Of a stretch of 64,000 bases of DNA, positions 27,622 through 36,608 are shown one piece after another (position 1 is the stretch's first letter; every line of letters starts with the position of its first letter). Position numbers and translations under genes: made by a program. Source of the DNA: Intrasporangiaceae bacterium. GTDB lineage: Bacteria > Actinomycetota > Actinomycetes > Actinomycetales > Dermatophilaceae. The notes below the pieces were generated by a model that made no database searches, was not told where the DNA came from, and saw nothing but the letters and a program-made list of their open reading frames with translations. The stretch spans positions 1 to 64,000 of the forward strand of contig JAJPIW010000053.1 in NCBI GenBank assembly GCA_021324575.1. Reading direction: 5' to 3'.

Positions 27622-28391
27622 GAGAACCAGACCACCTTGACGATCCCGACGACCCCGATGACGACGATGACCGCGCGGAGCACCGGCGGTGGCAGCCGCC
27701 GGCCGACGCCAGCCCCGAGGACGCCGCCGATGAGGGTGCCCAGGCCGACGAAGAGGGCCACCAGCCAATGGATCTGGTCACGCGCGACAAGGACGAAGAC
27801 GATGCCGGCCACCGCGTTGGCGATGAAGGCGAGGACGTTCTTGTAGCCGTTTAGCCTCTGGAGCGGCCCTTGGGCGAGCGTGCTCAGCAGTCCCATCAGG
27901 ATGACGCCCTGGGCAGCGCCGAAGTAGCCGCCGTACATCCCGGCCAGCACGACACCGGCCATGAGCAGCGGCGGCTGCCAGGACGGCATCCGGTCGTCCT
28001 CGCTGTGCCGAGCCGCGGCCCACCGCTGCAGCCGGGGCCCGACGATGACGAGGACCAGACCGAGGCCGATGAGGACGGGGACGATGCCCTTGAAGGCCGA
28101 TGCCGGCAGCCGGAGCAGCAGCAGTGCACCGATGGCCGAGCCGACGAGAGACATCGGCGCGAGCCGGCGCAGCACGGGCGCTCCCCCGCGCAGCTCGCTG
28201 CGGTAGCCCCACGAACCGGTGATCCCGCCCCCGAGCATGCCGAGGTTGTTGGAGATGTTGGCCGGCACGGGCGGCACGCCGAGGAGCAACAGGGTCGGGA
28301 AGGTGATCAGTGACCCCGAGCCGACGATGGTGTTGATCGTCCCCGCTGCGACCCCCGCCAGCACCATGAGCAGGGCGTGGAGCACAGACAC
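27618..28391 (-). CDS. TauE/SafE-family membrane transporter
   Basis: A 257-residue polytopic membrane protein of the sulfite exporter TauE/SafE family, with about eight hydrophobic segments in two repeats. The N-terminal repeat is GVAAGTINTIVGSGSLITFPTLL; the second is GMYGGYFGAAQGVILMGLL. Family members export sulfur oxyanions or organosulfonates; the substrate here is unknown. Start GTG 28391 (GTG 28385 possible) sits inside one arm of the strong hairpin that ends the upstream transcript and 6 nt after TAGGGT, so it is probably leaderless. It is coupled to the methyltransferase gene. Confidence 0.85.
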   Translation of the reverse strand: MSVLHALLMVLAGVAAGTINTIVGSGSLITFPTLLLLGVPPVPANISNNLGMLGGGITGSWGYRSELRGGAPVLRRLAPMSLVGSAIGALLLLRLPASAFKGIVPVLIGLGLVLVIVGPRLQRWAAARHSEDDRMPSWQPPLLMAGVVLAGMYGGYFGAAQGVILMGLLSTLAQGPLQRLNGYKNVLAFIANAVAGIVFVLVARDQIHWLVALFVGLGTLIGGVLGAGVGRRLPPPVLRAVIVVIGVVGIVKVVWFS

Positions 28392-28420
28392 CCGGCCACC
28401 CTAGTCGGGTGGCCGGGTGT
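28388..28420 (-). terminator. Hairpin overlapping the TauE promoter and start codon
   Basis: 14-bp perfect arms (28388-28401 and 28407-28420) with a 5-nt loop, 14 bp after the stomatin-like gene stop. The same DNA contains the TAGGGT -10 (28398-28403) and GTG start of the next gene on the same strand. Confidence 0.7.
28398..28403 (-). promoter_or_regulatory. -10 box of the TauE/SpoU operon
   Basis: TAGGGT on the minus strand, 6 nt before GTG 28391, located in the loop side of the upstream terminator hairpin. Confidence 0.45.
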
Positions 28421-28434
28421 CACGTCCGGGTGGT

Positions 28435-29574
28435 TCAGGAGGGCGGGAGCGGTGCGTCCGGGATCTCGACGTCCGGGATGACGGGGGCCGGGGGAACCGG
28501 CGGAACGGCCGCGGCGGTCCGTGCCTGCACCCTCGACTCGCTCTGGCTCATCGCCTCGTCGCTGGCGCGACCGGCCATGCCACGGGCCTCGGCCAACGCC
28601 TGGCGCGGGTCCTCCAGCACGGTGTCGACGAAGGCGTCCGGCTCGGCCGTGCCCGGGTCGACCCACTCGTCGTCGTCGGAGCCGCCGTTGAACGGGCCAC
28701 CGCCCTCGCCGCGTCCGAGCATGCCGCCGATGCCCTTGAGGGCGTCGGTCAGCTCGCTGGGGATGATCCACATCTTGTTGGAGTCACCCCGGGCGATCTG
28801 CGGGAGCACCTGGAGATACTGGTAGGCGAGCAGCTTCTGGGTCGGCTTGCCGCGGTGGATGGCGTCGAAGACCTGCTGGATGGCGCGGGCCTGACCCTGG
28901 GCCTCCAGGATGCGCGCCTGGGCCGAACCCTCGGCCCGCAGGATCTGGGACTGCTTCTCGCCCTCGGCCGTGAGGATGTTGGACTGCTTGTTGCCCTCGG
29001 CGATGAGGATGACCGCGCGGCGGTCCCTCTCGGCCTTCATCTGCTTCTCCATCGACTCCTGGATCGACATCGGCGGGTCAATGGCCTTCAGCTCGACGCG
29101 GCTGACCCGGATGCCCCACTTGCCCGTCGCCTCGTCGAGCACGCCGCGCAGCTGGCCGTTGATCTGGTCACGGCTCGTCAGCGTCTGCTCGAGGTCCAGG
29201 GAGCCGATGACGTTGCGCAGGGTGGTGACGGTGAGCTGCTCGATGCCTTGGATGAAGTTGGCGATCTCATAGACGGCCGACTTGGCGTCGATGACCATGT
29301 AGTAGATGACGGTGTCGATGTTGACCACGAGGTTGTCGCTCGTGATCACCGGCTGCGGCGGGAAGGAGACGACCTGCTCCCGGAGGTCGACGTTGGCTCG
29401 CACCTTGTCGACGAAGGGCACGAGAAAGTGCAGGCCGGGCTCCAGGGTCCGTGAGTAGCGCCCGAGGCGCTCGATGAGCAGCGCGGTCTGTTGGGACACG
29501 ATACGGACGGTCCGGAAGATGACGATGAGGGCAAACAGCACCAGCAGCGCAAGGACGATCAGGGTGGGTGTCAT
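28435..29574 (-). CDS. SPFH/Band-7 stomatin-like protein
   Basis: A 379-residue membrane-associated scaffold of the SPFH superfamily (QmcA/paraslipin type). One N-terminal transmembrane helix (about 3-22) is followed by the SPFH domain (QQTALLIERLGRYSRTLEPGLHFLVPFVD, about 28-190), then a long helical coiled-coil region with repeated AEGEKQ/AEG elements (about 190-245). A Gly/Asp and Pro-rich tail of about 100 residues is probably disordered. Such proteins organise membrane microdomains and work with NfeD partners, here encoded 38 bp upstream. Confidence 0.92.
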   Translation of the reverse strand: MTPTLIVLALLVLFALIVIFRTVRIVSQQTALLIERLGRYSRTLEPGLHFLVPFVDKVRANVDLREQVVSFPPQPVITSDNLVVNIDTVIYYMVIDAKSAVYEIANFIQGIEQLTVTTLRNVIGSLDLEQTLTSRDQINGQLRGVLDEATGKWGIRVSRVELKAIDPPMSIQESMEKQMKAERDRRAVILIAEGNKQSNILTAEGEKQSQILRAEGSAQARILEAQGQARAIQQVFDAIHRGKPTQKLLAYQYLQVLPQIARGDSNKMWIIPSELTDALKGIGGMLGRGEGGGPFNGGSDDDEWVDPGTAEPDAFVDTVLEDPRQALAEARGMAGRASDEAMSQSESRVQARTAAAVPPVPPAPVIPDVEIPDAPLPPS

Positions 29575-29612
29575 GGAACTCCGTTCGGTTCAGGCGCCGC
29601 TGTGGCGACGCG

Positions 29613-30077
29613 TCAGGATGTCGCCGGGGTCCCCGCCCCGGTGACGATGGCTGTGGCACCTTCGATCGCGATGACCCGGACCTCCTGGCCCGGTTCGCAG
29701 ATCCGCGCGCCGGCGGGCACACGAGCCGACCAGGTGTCGCCGGCCAGCTTGACCCGGCCGTCGTGCTCGGTGACGGTCTGCTCGACGATCGCCGCCCTGC
29801 CGACCAGGCTCGGGGCGCCGATCCCGTGGGCGGTCTCGGTGTCCATGAAGCGGCGCCGGATGATCGGCCGCACGAGGAAGAGCATGAGGGCAGCGACGAC
29901 CACAGCCACGACGACCTGGGCCGGGAACGGGCCGCCTGCTGCCGCGGTGACGCCACCGGCGAGGGCGCCGGCGGCGACCATGAGGAACGTGAAGTCGACG
30001 GTGGCCGCCTCGATCGCGGCAAGGACCAGAGCCAGTCCGAGCCAGGCGAGCCAGGGGTTCTCTTGCAGCCAGGTCAT
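29613..30077 (-). CDS. NfeD-family membrane protein
   Basis: A 154-residue short NfeD protein lacking the protease domain. It has two to four hydrophobic segments (about 8-60 and 62-75), then a C-terminal OB-fold: GRAAIVEQTVTEHDGRVKLAGDTWSARV, GARICEPGQEVRVIAIEGATAIV. NfeD OB domains act together with stomatin-like proteins in membrane quality control; the downstream SPFH gene supports that. ATG 30077. The Trp-rich N-terminus (MTWLQENPWLAWLGLALVL) is typical. Confidence 0.9.
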   Translation of the reverse strand: MTWLQENPWLAWLGLALVLAAIEAATVDFTFLMVAAGALAGGVTAAAGGPFPAQVVVAVVVAALMLFLVRPIIRRRFMDTETAHGIGAPSLVGRAAIVEQTVTEHDGRVKLAGDTWSARVPAGARICEPGQEVRVIAIEGATAIVTGAGTPATS

Positions 30078-30158
30078 GGCGGTTTCGGCCTCCGTGGTCG
30101 GGACGAGGTGGAGCGTACGCAGTGCGGTGGGACCACCGCACTGGTGTGACGCATGGGG

Positions 30159-30968
30159 TCAGGCTCCGGTTCCCGGGCCGACGTCGCTGCGGGCCCGAGC
30201 GGCATACCGGTCCCCGCGCCGTTCCAGCTCGAGGGGAAGCCCGAAGGTGGCCGACAGGTTGTCGGCGGTGAGGGCCAGCTCCAGCGGGCCCTGGGCGACG
30301 ACCCGGCCCTCGCGCAGCAGTAGGACATCGGTGAAGTTCGGGGGGATCTCCTCGACGTGATGGGTGACCAGGATGAGGGCCGGCGCCTCGACGTCGCCGG
30401 CGATCTCGCCCAGTCTGCGGACGAGGTCCTCACGGCCGCCGAGGTCCAGGCCCGCGGCCGGCTCGTCGAGAAGCATGAGCTCGGGATCGGTCATCAGCGC
30501 CCGCGCGATCTGGACCCGCTTGCGTTCCCCCTCCGAGAGGGTCCCGTAGGTGCGGTCCGCGAGGTGGCCGGCACCGAGCGCGTCCAGTAACGAGTCGGCC
30601 CGGCCCTGGTCCAGCTGGTCGTACTGCTCGCGCCAGCGCCCGACGACCCCGTAGCTCGCGGTGACGACGACATCACGAACGCGTTCACCGGCCGGGATCC
30701 GCTCGGCCAGCGCAGCCGACGCCAGACCGATCCGCGGGCGCAGCTCGAAGACGTCGACGGCGCCCAACACCTCACCGAGGATCCCGGCGACGCCGGTGGT
30801 GGGATGCATGCGGCCGGAGGCGAGCTGAAGGAGCGTGGTCTTGCCCGCCCCGTTGGGTCCGAGGACCACCCAGCGCTGGCCCTCCTCGACCTCCCAGTCG
30901 ACGGAGTCGAGCAGCACCGTGTGGCCCCTGACCACGGTCACGCCCGCGAAGGCCAGGACGTCGCTCAT
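30159..30968 (-). CDS. Stand-alone ABC-type ATPase
   Basis: A 269-residue ATP-binding protein without a permease nearby. Walker A GPNGAGKTT (about 38-46), signature LSEGERKR (about 143-150), Walker B LMLLDEPAAGLDL, and switch His in LVTHHVEEIP. The signature ends in EGERKR instead of GGQ, as in the ModF/YlmA-like soluble ABC proteins, and it may act on a metal-transport or regulatory process rather than as a transporter subunit. It starts leaderlessly 7 nt after TAGGGT. Gap to glgA (same strand, downstream) is 24 bp. Confidence 0.83.
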   Translation of the reverse strand: MSDVLAFAGVTVVRGHTVLLDSVDWEVEEGQRWVVLGPNGAGKTTLLQLASGRMHPTTGVAGILGEVLGAVDVFELRPRIGLASAALAERIPAGERVRDVVVTASYGVVGRWREQYDQLDQGRADSLLDALGAGHLADRTYGTLSEGERKRVQIARALMTDPELMLLDEPAAGLDLGGREDLVRRLGEIAGDVEAPALILVTHHVEEIPPNFTDVLLLREGRVVAQGPLELALTADNLSATFGLPLELERRGDRYAARARSDVGPGTGA

Positions 30969-30975
30969 GGCTCCG

Positions 30976-30981
30976 ACCCTA
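30976..30981 (-). promoter_or_regulatory. -10 box of the stand-alone ABC ATPase
   Basis: TAGGGT on the minus strand, 7 nt before the ATG at 30968. The box lies between the glgA stop and the ATPase start. Confidence 0.5.
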
Positions 30982-30992
30982 TGGGACGAGGC

Positions 30993-32192
30993 TCAGCCGC
31001 CGGCGAGCACGCGCTGGTAGACGTCCATCGTCTTGTCGCCGATGCTCGCCCAGGAGAACGAGTCGATGGCGCGCCGACGGCCGGCCTTCCCGTATGCCGC
31101 GGCGCGGGCCGGGTCGGACAGCGCCTCGGTGAGTGCAGCCGCCAGGTCGGCGACGAACCGGTCGGGGTCGACCGGGATGCCCGAGCCGTCCTGGACCTGA
31201 TCGATGGGGACCAGCCAGCCGGTCTCGCCCTCGACGACGACCTCGGGGATCCCGCCGGTGGCCGTGGCGACGACCGGCAGCTCACAGGCCATGGCCTCGA
31301 GGTTGACGATGCCCAGCGGCTCGTAGATGGACGGGCAGGCGAATACCGTTGAGGCAGTGAGGATTGCCGCGACCTGCTCGCGCGGGAGCATCTCCGGGAT
31401 CCAGACCACGCCGTCACCGCGGGTGGCTCGCAGGTCGGCGAGCAGACCCTCGACCTCGGCCTTGATCTCGGGCGTGTCCGGGGCGCCGGCACAGAGCACC
31501 ACCTGAACCTCGGGGTCCAGGTCCTTGACCGCCCGCATGAGATACGGCAGGCCCTTCTGCCGGGTGATACGCCCGACGAAGGTCACCGAGGGGCGGTCGG
31601 GGTCCATGCCGCGTGACCGGCATACGTCCTCGTCGTGGGTGGGCTGCCACAGCTCGGAGTCGATGCCGTTGTGGACGACCACGACCTTGTCGGGGTCGAT
31701 GTCGGGGTAGCTCCGAAGGACGTCCTCGCGCATGCCAGCACTCACCGCGATGACCGCCGCTGCGGACTCGTATGCCGTCTTCTCGATCCACGACGACAGC
31801 CGGTAGCCGCCCCCGAGCTGCTCGGCCTTCCACGGGCGCATCGGCTCCAGGCTGTGGGCGCTCACCACGTGCGGGACGCCGTTGAGCAACGAGGCGACGT
31901 GGCCGGCGAAGTTGGCGTACCACGTGTGCGAGTGGACCAGGTCGGTCCCCGCCGTCGCGTTGGCGAGGGCCAGGTCGACCCCCATCGTCATGAGGGCGGC
32001 GTTCGCGCCGGCCAGCTCCGGAGGGTCGGGGAACCCGGTCGAGCCCTCCTCGTCCCGGGGTGGCCCGAAGGCCTGGACCCGGACGTCGACGTCGCCGCGG
32101 TCGCGCAGCGCACGGACCAGCTCGGTGACGTGGACCCCCGCTCCGCCGTAGACGGTGGGCGGATATTCCTTGGTCAGGATGTCGATCCTCAT
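30993..32192 (-). CDS. glgA: Glycogen synthase / ADP-glucose glycosyltransferase (GT4)
   Basis: A 399-residue GT-B fold glycosyltransferase that uses ADP-glucose. N-terminal domain: [24 protein letters not shown], with the glucose-binding KEYPP...GGAG segment; [12 protein letters not shown]-terminal sugar-nucleotide domain with [11 protein letters not shown] and [30 protein letters not shown] (E-x7-E motif). The length and GT4 features match the actinobacterial GlgA/GlgM type, which in mycobacteria makes maltose-1-phosphate; glycogen elongation is the alternative. ATG 32192 follows TAATGT by 7 nt. Divergent from glgC, its ADP-glucose supplier. Confidence 0.9.
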   Translation of the reverse strand: MRIDILTKEYPPTVYGGAGVHVTELVRALRDRGDVDVRVQAFGPPRDEEGSTGFPDPPELAGANAALMTMGVDLALANATAGTDLVHSHTWYANFAGHVASLLNGVPHVVSAHSLEPMRPWKAEQLGGGYRLSSWIEKTAYESAAAVIAVSAGMREDVLRSYPDIDPDKVVVVHNGIDSELWQPTHDEDVCRSRGMDPDRPSVTFVGRITRQKGLPYLMRAVKDLDPEVQVVLCAGAPDTPEIKAEVEGLLADLRATRGDGVVWIPEMLPREQVAAILTASTVFACPSIYEPLGIVNLEAMACELPVVATATGGIPEVVVEGETGWLVPIDQVQDGSGIPVDPDRFVADLAAALTEALSDPARAAAYGKAGRRRAIDSFSWASIGDKTMDVYQRVLAGG

Positions 32193-32199
32193 GGCGGCG

Positions 32200-32205
32200 A
32201 CATTA
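32200..32205 (-). promoter_or_regulatory. -10 box of glgA
   Basis: TAATGT on the minus strand, 7 nt before ATG 32192; leaderless. Confidence 0.5.
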
Positions 32206-32243
32206 GTGGTGAGCGCCCCCTCGCCGCGAGCGTTGGATTTCTC

Positions 32244-32249
32244 TAGGGT
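32244..32249 (+). promoter_or_regulatory. -10 box of glgC
   Basis: TAGGGT, 7 nt before ATG 32257; leaderless. It shares a 64-bp gap with the divergent glgA promoter. Confidence 0.5.
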
Positions 32250-32256
32250 TTGCATC

Positions 32257-33513
32257 ATGGCAGTCAAGCGCAAAGGCGGACCGAAGGTACTCGCGATCGT
32301 TCTGGCCGGAGGTGAGGGCAAGCGGCTGATGCCACTCACCGCCGATCGGGCCAAGCCGGCGGTGCCGTTCGGAGGGATCTATCGGCTCATCGACTTCGCC
32401 CTGTCGAACGTCGTCAACTCCGGGTACCTCAAGGTCGTCGTCCTCACCCAGTACAAGTCGCACAGCCTCGACCGGCACGTCACCAAGACCTGGCGGATGT
32501 CGACGATGCTCGGCAACTACGTCGCCCCGATCCCCGCCCAACAGCGGGTCGACAAGAGCTGGTACCTCGGCAGTGCAGACGCAATCTTCCAGAGCCTCAA
32601 CACAATTCGCGATGAGAAGCCGGACATCGTCGTCGTCGTCGGCGCCGACCACGTCTACCGGATGGACTTCTCCCAGATGGTCGACCAGCACATCCAGACC
32701 GGGGCCGGCGTGACGGTCGCGGCGATCCGCCAGCCGATCGCGCTCGCCGACCAGTTCGGCGTGATCGAGGTCGACGACGACGACGTGCGCAAGATCGGCG
32801 CCTTCCGCGAGAAGCCGACCGACGCCAAGGGCCTGCCCGACGCGCCCGATGAGGTGCTCGCCTCGATGGGCAACTACGTCTTCGACGCCGACGTCCTCAC
32901 CGACTCGGTGACCAAGGACCACGTCCTGGACGGCAGCAAGCACGACATGGGCGGCGACATCGTCCCCTCGTTCGTGTCCCAAGGGGCGGGATATGTCTAC
33001 GACTTCAAGAACAACGTCGTGCCGGGCTCGACCGATCGTGACGCCGGCTACTGGCGCGACGTCGGGACCCTCGACTCCTACTACGAGGCACACCTCGACC
33101 TGATCTCGGTGCACCCGATCTTCAACCTCTACAACGCCGACTGGCCGATCTACACCGACTACGGCCCGCTCCCCCCGGCCAAGTTCGTCCACGGCCAGGC
33201 CGGCCGGTTCGGTGAGGCCCTCAACTCGATGGTCGCCCCCGGCGTCGTCGTGTCCGGTGCACGCGCCCACTACTCCGTCCTCTCCCCCGGCGTACGGATC
33301 CACAGCTACGCGACGGTGGACGACAGCGTTCTCCTCGACAACGTCGACGTCGGCCGGCACGCGGTGATCCGCAGGGCGATCATCGACAAGGACGTCGTCA
33401 TCCCCGAGGGCGCCTCGGTCGGGGTCGACATCGAACGCGACCTGGCCCGCGGCTTCGTCGTCACCGAGTCGGGCATCACGATCGTCGGGAAGGGCCAGCG
33501 GGTGGAGGTGTGA
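32257..33513 (+). CDS. glgC: Glucose-1-phosphate adenylyltransferase
   Basis: A 418-residue ADP-glucose pyrophosphorylase, the first committed enzyme of glycogen synthesis: glucose-1-P + ATP gives ADP-glucose + PPi. N-terminal nucleotidyltransferase: [44 protein letters not shown]; and the allosteric/sugar region [19 protein letters not shown]. The C-terminal left-handed beta helix (about 310-410) shows hexapeptide-type repeats. The stop overlaps the LLM start by 4 bp. Cytosolic homotetramer in the family. Confidence 0.96.
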   Translation: MAVKRKGGPKVLAIVLAGGEGKRLMPLTADRAKPAVPFGGIYRLIDFALSNVVNSGYLKVVVLTQYKSHSLDRHVTKTWRMSTMLGNYVAPIPAQQRVDKSWYLGSADAIFQSLNTIRDEKPDIVVVVGADHVYRMDFSQMVDQHIQTGAGVTVAAIRQPIALADQFGVIEVDDDDVRKIGAFREKPTDAKGLPDAPDEVLASMGNYVFDADVLTDSVTKDHVLDGSKHDMGGDIVPSFVSQGAGYVYDFKNNVVPGSTDRDAGYWRDVGTLDSYYEAHLDLISVHPIFNLYNADWPIYTDYGPLPPAKFVHGQAGRFGEALNSMVAPGVVVSGARAHYSVLSPGVRIHSYATVDDSVLLDNVDVGRHAVIRRAIIDKDVVIPEGASVGVDIERDLARGFVVTESGITIVGKGQRVEV

Positions 33514-34325
33514 GCGGAGCCGACCGGCCCGTCCGGATCGGCGTCCAGCTCCAACCCCAGCACGCGGCATACGCCGACATCCGGCGCGCTGTCGCGCGGG
33601 CCGAGGCCACGGGCGTCGACATCGCCTTCAACTGGGACCACTTCTTCCCGCTCTACGGCGACCTGGACGGGGCGAACTTCGAGTGCTGGACGATGCTCGG
33701 TGCCTGGGCCGAGGCGACCGAGCGGGTCGAGATCGGGGCATTCGTCACCTGCAACTCCTACCGGAACCCCCAGCTGCTCGCTGACATGGCCCGGACCGTC
33801 GACCACATGAGCGACGGCCGGCTCATCCTGGGGATCGGGTCGGGCTGGTTCGAGCGCGACTACGACGAGTACGGCTATGAGTTCGGCACCGCCGGCGGCC
33901 GGCTGGACGCCCTGGCTCGCGACCTGCCGGTCATCCGGGACCGCTGGTCCCGGCTCAACCCGGCACCGACCCGCGACATCCCCGTGCTCATCGGGGGCGG
34001 CGGGGAGCGCAAGACGCTGCGGATCGTCGCCGAGCACGCCGACATCTGGCACGGCTTCGGGTCGGCCGAGACCATCGCCCACAAGCACGCGGTCCTCGAC
34101 GAGTGGTGCGCCAGGGTCGGCCGGGACCCGACGACGATCGAGCGATCGGCCGGTGTGTCTCCCCTACCCGGTCGCCACCCGGAGAGCGTGGCGGACTACG
34201 TCGCCGGTGCCGAGGCCCTGTACGCCGTGGGCACGCGCCTGTTCACCGTGGGTGTGGACGGACCGGCATACGACCTCGGACCCGTACGCGACCTCGTCGC
34301 CTGGCGCGACGAACGGAACCGCTGA
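33510..34325 (+). CDS. LLM-class F420-dependent oxidoreductase
   Basis: A 271-residue luciferase-like protein. Diagnostic parts: [21 protein letters not shown] (F420-family N-W-D-H), [54 protein letters not shown], and [26 protein letters not shown]. It is of the LLM F420 type; the substrate is unknown. GTG 33510 overlaps the glgC stop, so the two are translationally coupled, but a metabolic link between F420 chemistry and ADP-glucose is not obvious. A 26-bp-armed inverted repeat follows the stop. Confidence 0.85.
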   Translation: MSGADRPVRIGVQLQPQHAAYADIRRAVARAEATGVDIAFNWDHFFPLYGDLDGANFECWTMLGAWAEATERVEIGAFVTCNSYRNPQLLADMARTVDHMSDGRLILGIGSGWFERDYDEYGYEFGTAGGRLDALARDLPVIRDRWSRLNPAPTRDIPVLIGGGGERKTLRIVAEHADIWHGFGSAETIAHKHAVLDEWCARVGRDPTTIERSAGVSPLPGRHPESVADYVAGAEALYAVGTRLFTVGVDGPAYDLGPVRDLVAWRDERNR

Positions 34326-34332
34326 TCCCCCA

Positions 34333-34394
34333 CCCGTTCACAACTCTCCAATTGCTACCGTCCGCACCGTAGCAACTGGAGAGTTGTGAACGGG
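34333..34394. repeat. 26-bp-armed inverted repeat between the LLM gene and serB
   Basis: Arms 34333-34358 and 34369-34394 differ at a single position (A versus G), with a 10-nt loop. Far longer and more AT-rich than a normal terminator hairpin in this window. It ends 50 bp before the serB -10 box. Confidence 0.7.
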
Positions 34395-34443
34395 AGCAGT
34401 TCCCGCGGGCTGGATGTGTCGTATGCCGGGTGGCGGGCCTGAC

Positions 34444-34449
34444 TAGCCT
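34444..34449 (+). promoter_or_regulatory. -10 box of serB
   Basis: TAGCCT, 7 nt before GTG 34457; leaderless. Confidence 0.5.
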
Positions 34450-34456
34450 GCCGTGC

Positions 34457-35710
34457 GTGAGCGCCGCCCGCACCCCCGACCCGCCCGCAGCCCAGACCCT
34501 GCTCGTCACGGTCACCGGCCCGGACCGGCCCGGCGTCACACGCGCCTTCGTCGGTGCGCTCGCGGCATACGACGTGACCGTCCTGGACATCGAGCAGGTG
34601 GTCGTGCGCGGCCGGCTGACCCTCGGCCTGCTCGTCAGCGGCTGGTCCGAGCCGGACGCCGACGCCCTGACGACACAGCTGCGGACGGTTGCCGAGGACC
34701 TTGCCCTCGATCTGACCCTCGAGGTCGGAACCGGCAACTCCGCCCGGGTCCGGACCGGCCGCGCCGCGGTCGTCGTACTCGGGGCGCCGCTCCGGGCCGA
34801 CCAGGTCGCCGCCGTGGCGGAGCGGATCGCCGCCCATGGCGCCAACATCGACCGGATCCGGCGCCTGTCCCGGTACCCGGTCACGACTTTGGAGCTCGAC
34901 GTCTCCGGCGCCGACGTGCCGGCCTTGCGCGAGCAGCTCGCGCTGACGGCCAGCGAGACCGGCGCCGACATCGCTGTCGCGCCCGGTGGGCTGGCCCGCC
35001 GGGGGCGGCGGCTCGTGGTCCTCGACGTCGACTCGACGTTCATCCAGGACGAGGTCATCGAGCTCATCGCCGAGCACGCCGGCACCGGGGCCGAGGTCGC
35101 CGCGGTGACCGAACGCGCCATGCGTGGTGAGCTGGACTTCGAGGAGAGCCTGCGAGCACGAGTGGCGACCCTCGCGGGCGTGCCTGAGACGGTGCTCGCC
35201 CGGGTCCGCGAGCAGGTCCAGCTCACGCCCGGCGCGGCAACGCTCGTCCGTACCCTCAAACGGCTCGGCTACACGGTCGCTCTGGTGTCCGGTGGCTTCA
35301 TCGAGGTCGTCCAGCCGCTCGCCGACGCGCTGGGTATCGACCATGCCAGAGCCAACCGGCTCGAGGTCCGCGACGGCCTGCTCACCGGCCGGGTGGTGGG
35401 CGCGGTCGTCGACCGGGCCGCCAAGGCTGCTGCACTGCGCGAGTTCGCGGACGCCGAGGCGCTGCCCCTCTCCCGGACGGTGGCCATCGGCGACGGCGCG
35501 AACGACCTGGACATGCTCGCGGCCGCAGGGCTGGGGATCGCCTTCAACGCCAAGCCCGTCGTGCGCGCCAGCGCCGACGCAGCCGTCAACGTCCCGTACC
35601 TCGACAGCGTGCTCCACCTCCTCGGGATCTCCCGGGAGGAGATCGAGGAGGCCGACGCGGCCGACGGCTTCGACACCCCTGCACCACCCGTCCCGCACGG
35701 GCACTCATAG
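34457..35710 (+). CDS. serB: Phosphoserine phosphatase with N-terminal ACT domains
   Basis: A 417-residue enzyme that dephosphorylates phosphoserine in the last step of serine synthesis. Two ACT-like domains (about 13-90 and 103-172; first begins LLVTVTGPDRPGVTRAF) give serine feedback regulation in the SerB2 type. HAD core: nucleophile in LDVDSTFIQDEVIELIAE (DVDST at 190-194), SGGFIEV motif II, K in AKAAALREFA, and GDGANDLDML motif IV. The C-terminal 30 residues are acidic. The GTG at 34457 is fixed by the -10 box. It ends 9 bp before cphB. Confidence 0.94.
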   Translation: MSAARTPDPPAAQTLLVTVTGPDRPGVTRAFVGALAAYDVTVLDIEQVVVRGRLTLGLLVSGWSEPDADALTTQLRTVAEDLALDLTLEVGTGNSARVRTGRAAVVVLGAPLRADQVAAVAERIAAHGANIDRIRRLSRYPVTTLELDVSGADVPALREQLALTASETGADIAVAPGGLARRGRRLVVLDVDSTFIQDEVIELIAEHAGTGAEVAAVTERAMRGELDFEESLRARVATLAGVPETVLARVREQVQLTPGAATLVRTLKRLGYTVALVSGGFIEVVQPLADALGIDHARANRLEVRDGLLTGRVVGAVVDRAAKAAALREFADAEALPLSRTVAIGDGANDLDMLAAAGLGIAFNAKPVVRASADAAVNVPYLDSVLHLLGISREEIEEADAADGFDTPAPPVPHGHS

Positions 35711-35719
35711 GATTCCGCA

Positions 35720-36586
35720 ATGGCGCCCAGAACGACGACGCAGACCTCCGAGCCGACCCTGTTCATCATCGGCGGAGCCGAGGACCGGATCGGCAAGGCT
35801 GCCCTGCTCCGCCGCTTCGTCAAGCTGGCGGGGGGGCGCCGCTCGAACCTCGTTGTCATCCCCACGGCGTCCTCCTTCCAGAAGGAGGTCGTCACGGCAT
35901 ACAGCGACGCCTTCCGCCGACTGGGTGCCCCCGAGCCCGAGGTCGTCAACCCGCGCAGTCGGGCCGACGGTCATGACCCGCGACTCGTCGCCCTCGTCGA
36001 TGCGGCCTCGGGTGTCTTCATGAGCGGCGGCAGCCAGCTCAAGCTGAGCCAGTACCTTCCGGGCACCCCGCTCGGCGACGCCATCCACCGGGCCCACGCG
36101 CGGGGGGCCGTCGTCGGGGGGACGTCAGCAGGCGCGTCGATCATGAGTGAGTTCATGATCGCGATGGGCGAGGAGGGGCTCACACCGCGCCAGCGGGTGT
36201 CCCAGATGAGCCACGGGCTCGGGCTGGTCAAGGGTGTCATCATCGACCAGCACTTCGCCCAGCGGACACGCTACGGTCGCCTCATGTCCGTCACGGCGAT
36301 GTCCCCGAACCTCATCGGGATCGGCATCGACGAGGACACCGCCGTCGAGGTCCACGGGGGCTCCAGCTTCACGGTGCGGGGATCCGGCGGCGTGTTCGTC
36401 CTCGACTGCCGATCGGCCGTGACCGACGCCCCGGACGCCCGCCGCGGCGCACCGCTTCTCGTGTCGGGGGCCGTCATCCACCAGCTGTCCGCCGGGGCAG
36501 TCTTCGACCTCGTCGGCGTACGACTGCTGGAGTTCACCGAGAACCACCCCGATGTCGGGGTCACCAAAGCGATGGCCAAGGCCTAG
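35720..36586 (+). CDS. cphB: Cyanophycinase
   Basis: A 288-residue Ser-dependent exopeptidase of the S51 family that degrades cyanophycin to beta-Asp-Arg dipeptides, releasing stored nitrogen. The nucleophile S136 lies in GGTSAGAS (elbow); the oxyanion region is FMSGGSQLKL and the fold opens FIIGGAEDRIGK. The length is standard. Start ATG 35720 is 9 bp after serB, and the stop is 22 bp before cphA, so cphB and cphA are probably cotranscribed. No signal peptide, so it is cytosolic. Confidence 0.95.
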   Translation: MAPRTTTQTSEPTLFIIGGAEDRIGKAALLRRFVKLAGGRRSNLVVIPTASSFQKEVVTAYSDAFRRLGAPEPEVVNPRSRADGHDPRLVALVDAASGVFMSGGSQLKLSQYLPGTPLGDAIHRAHARGAVVGGTSAGASIMSEFMIAMGEEGLTPRQRVSQMSHGLGLVKGVIIDQHFAQRTRYGRLMSVTAMSPNLIGIGIDEDTAVEVHGGSSFTVRGSGGVFVLDCRSAVTDAPDARRGAPLLVSGAVIHQLSAGAVFDLVGVRLLEFTENHPDVGVTKAMAKA

Positions 36587-36608
36587 CCAGATCAGGAGGC
36601 ACGTGCAC

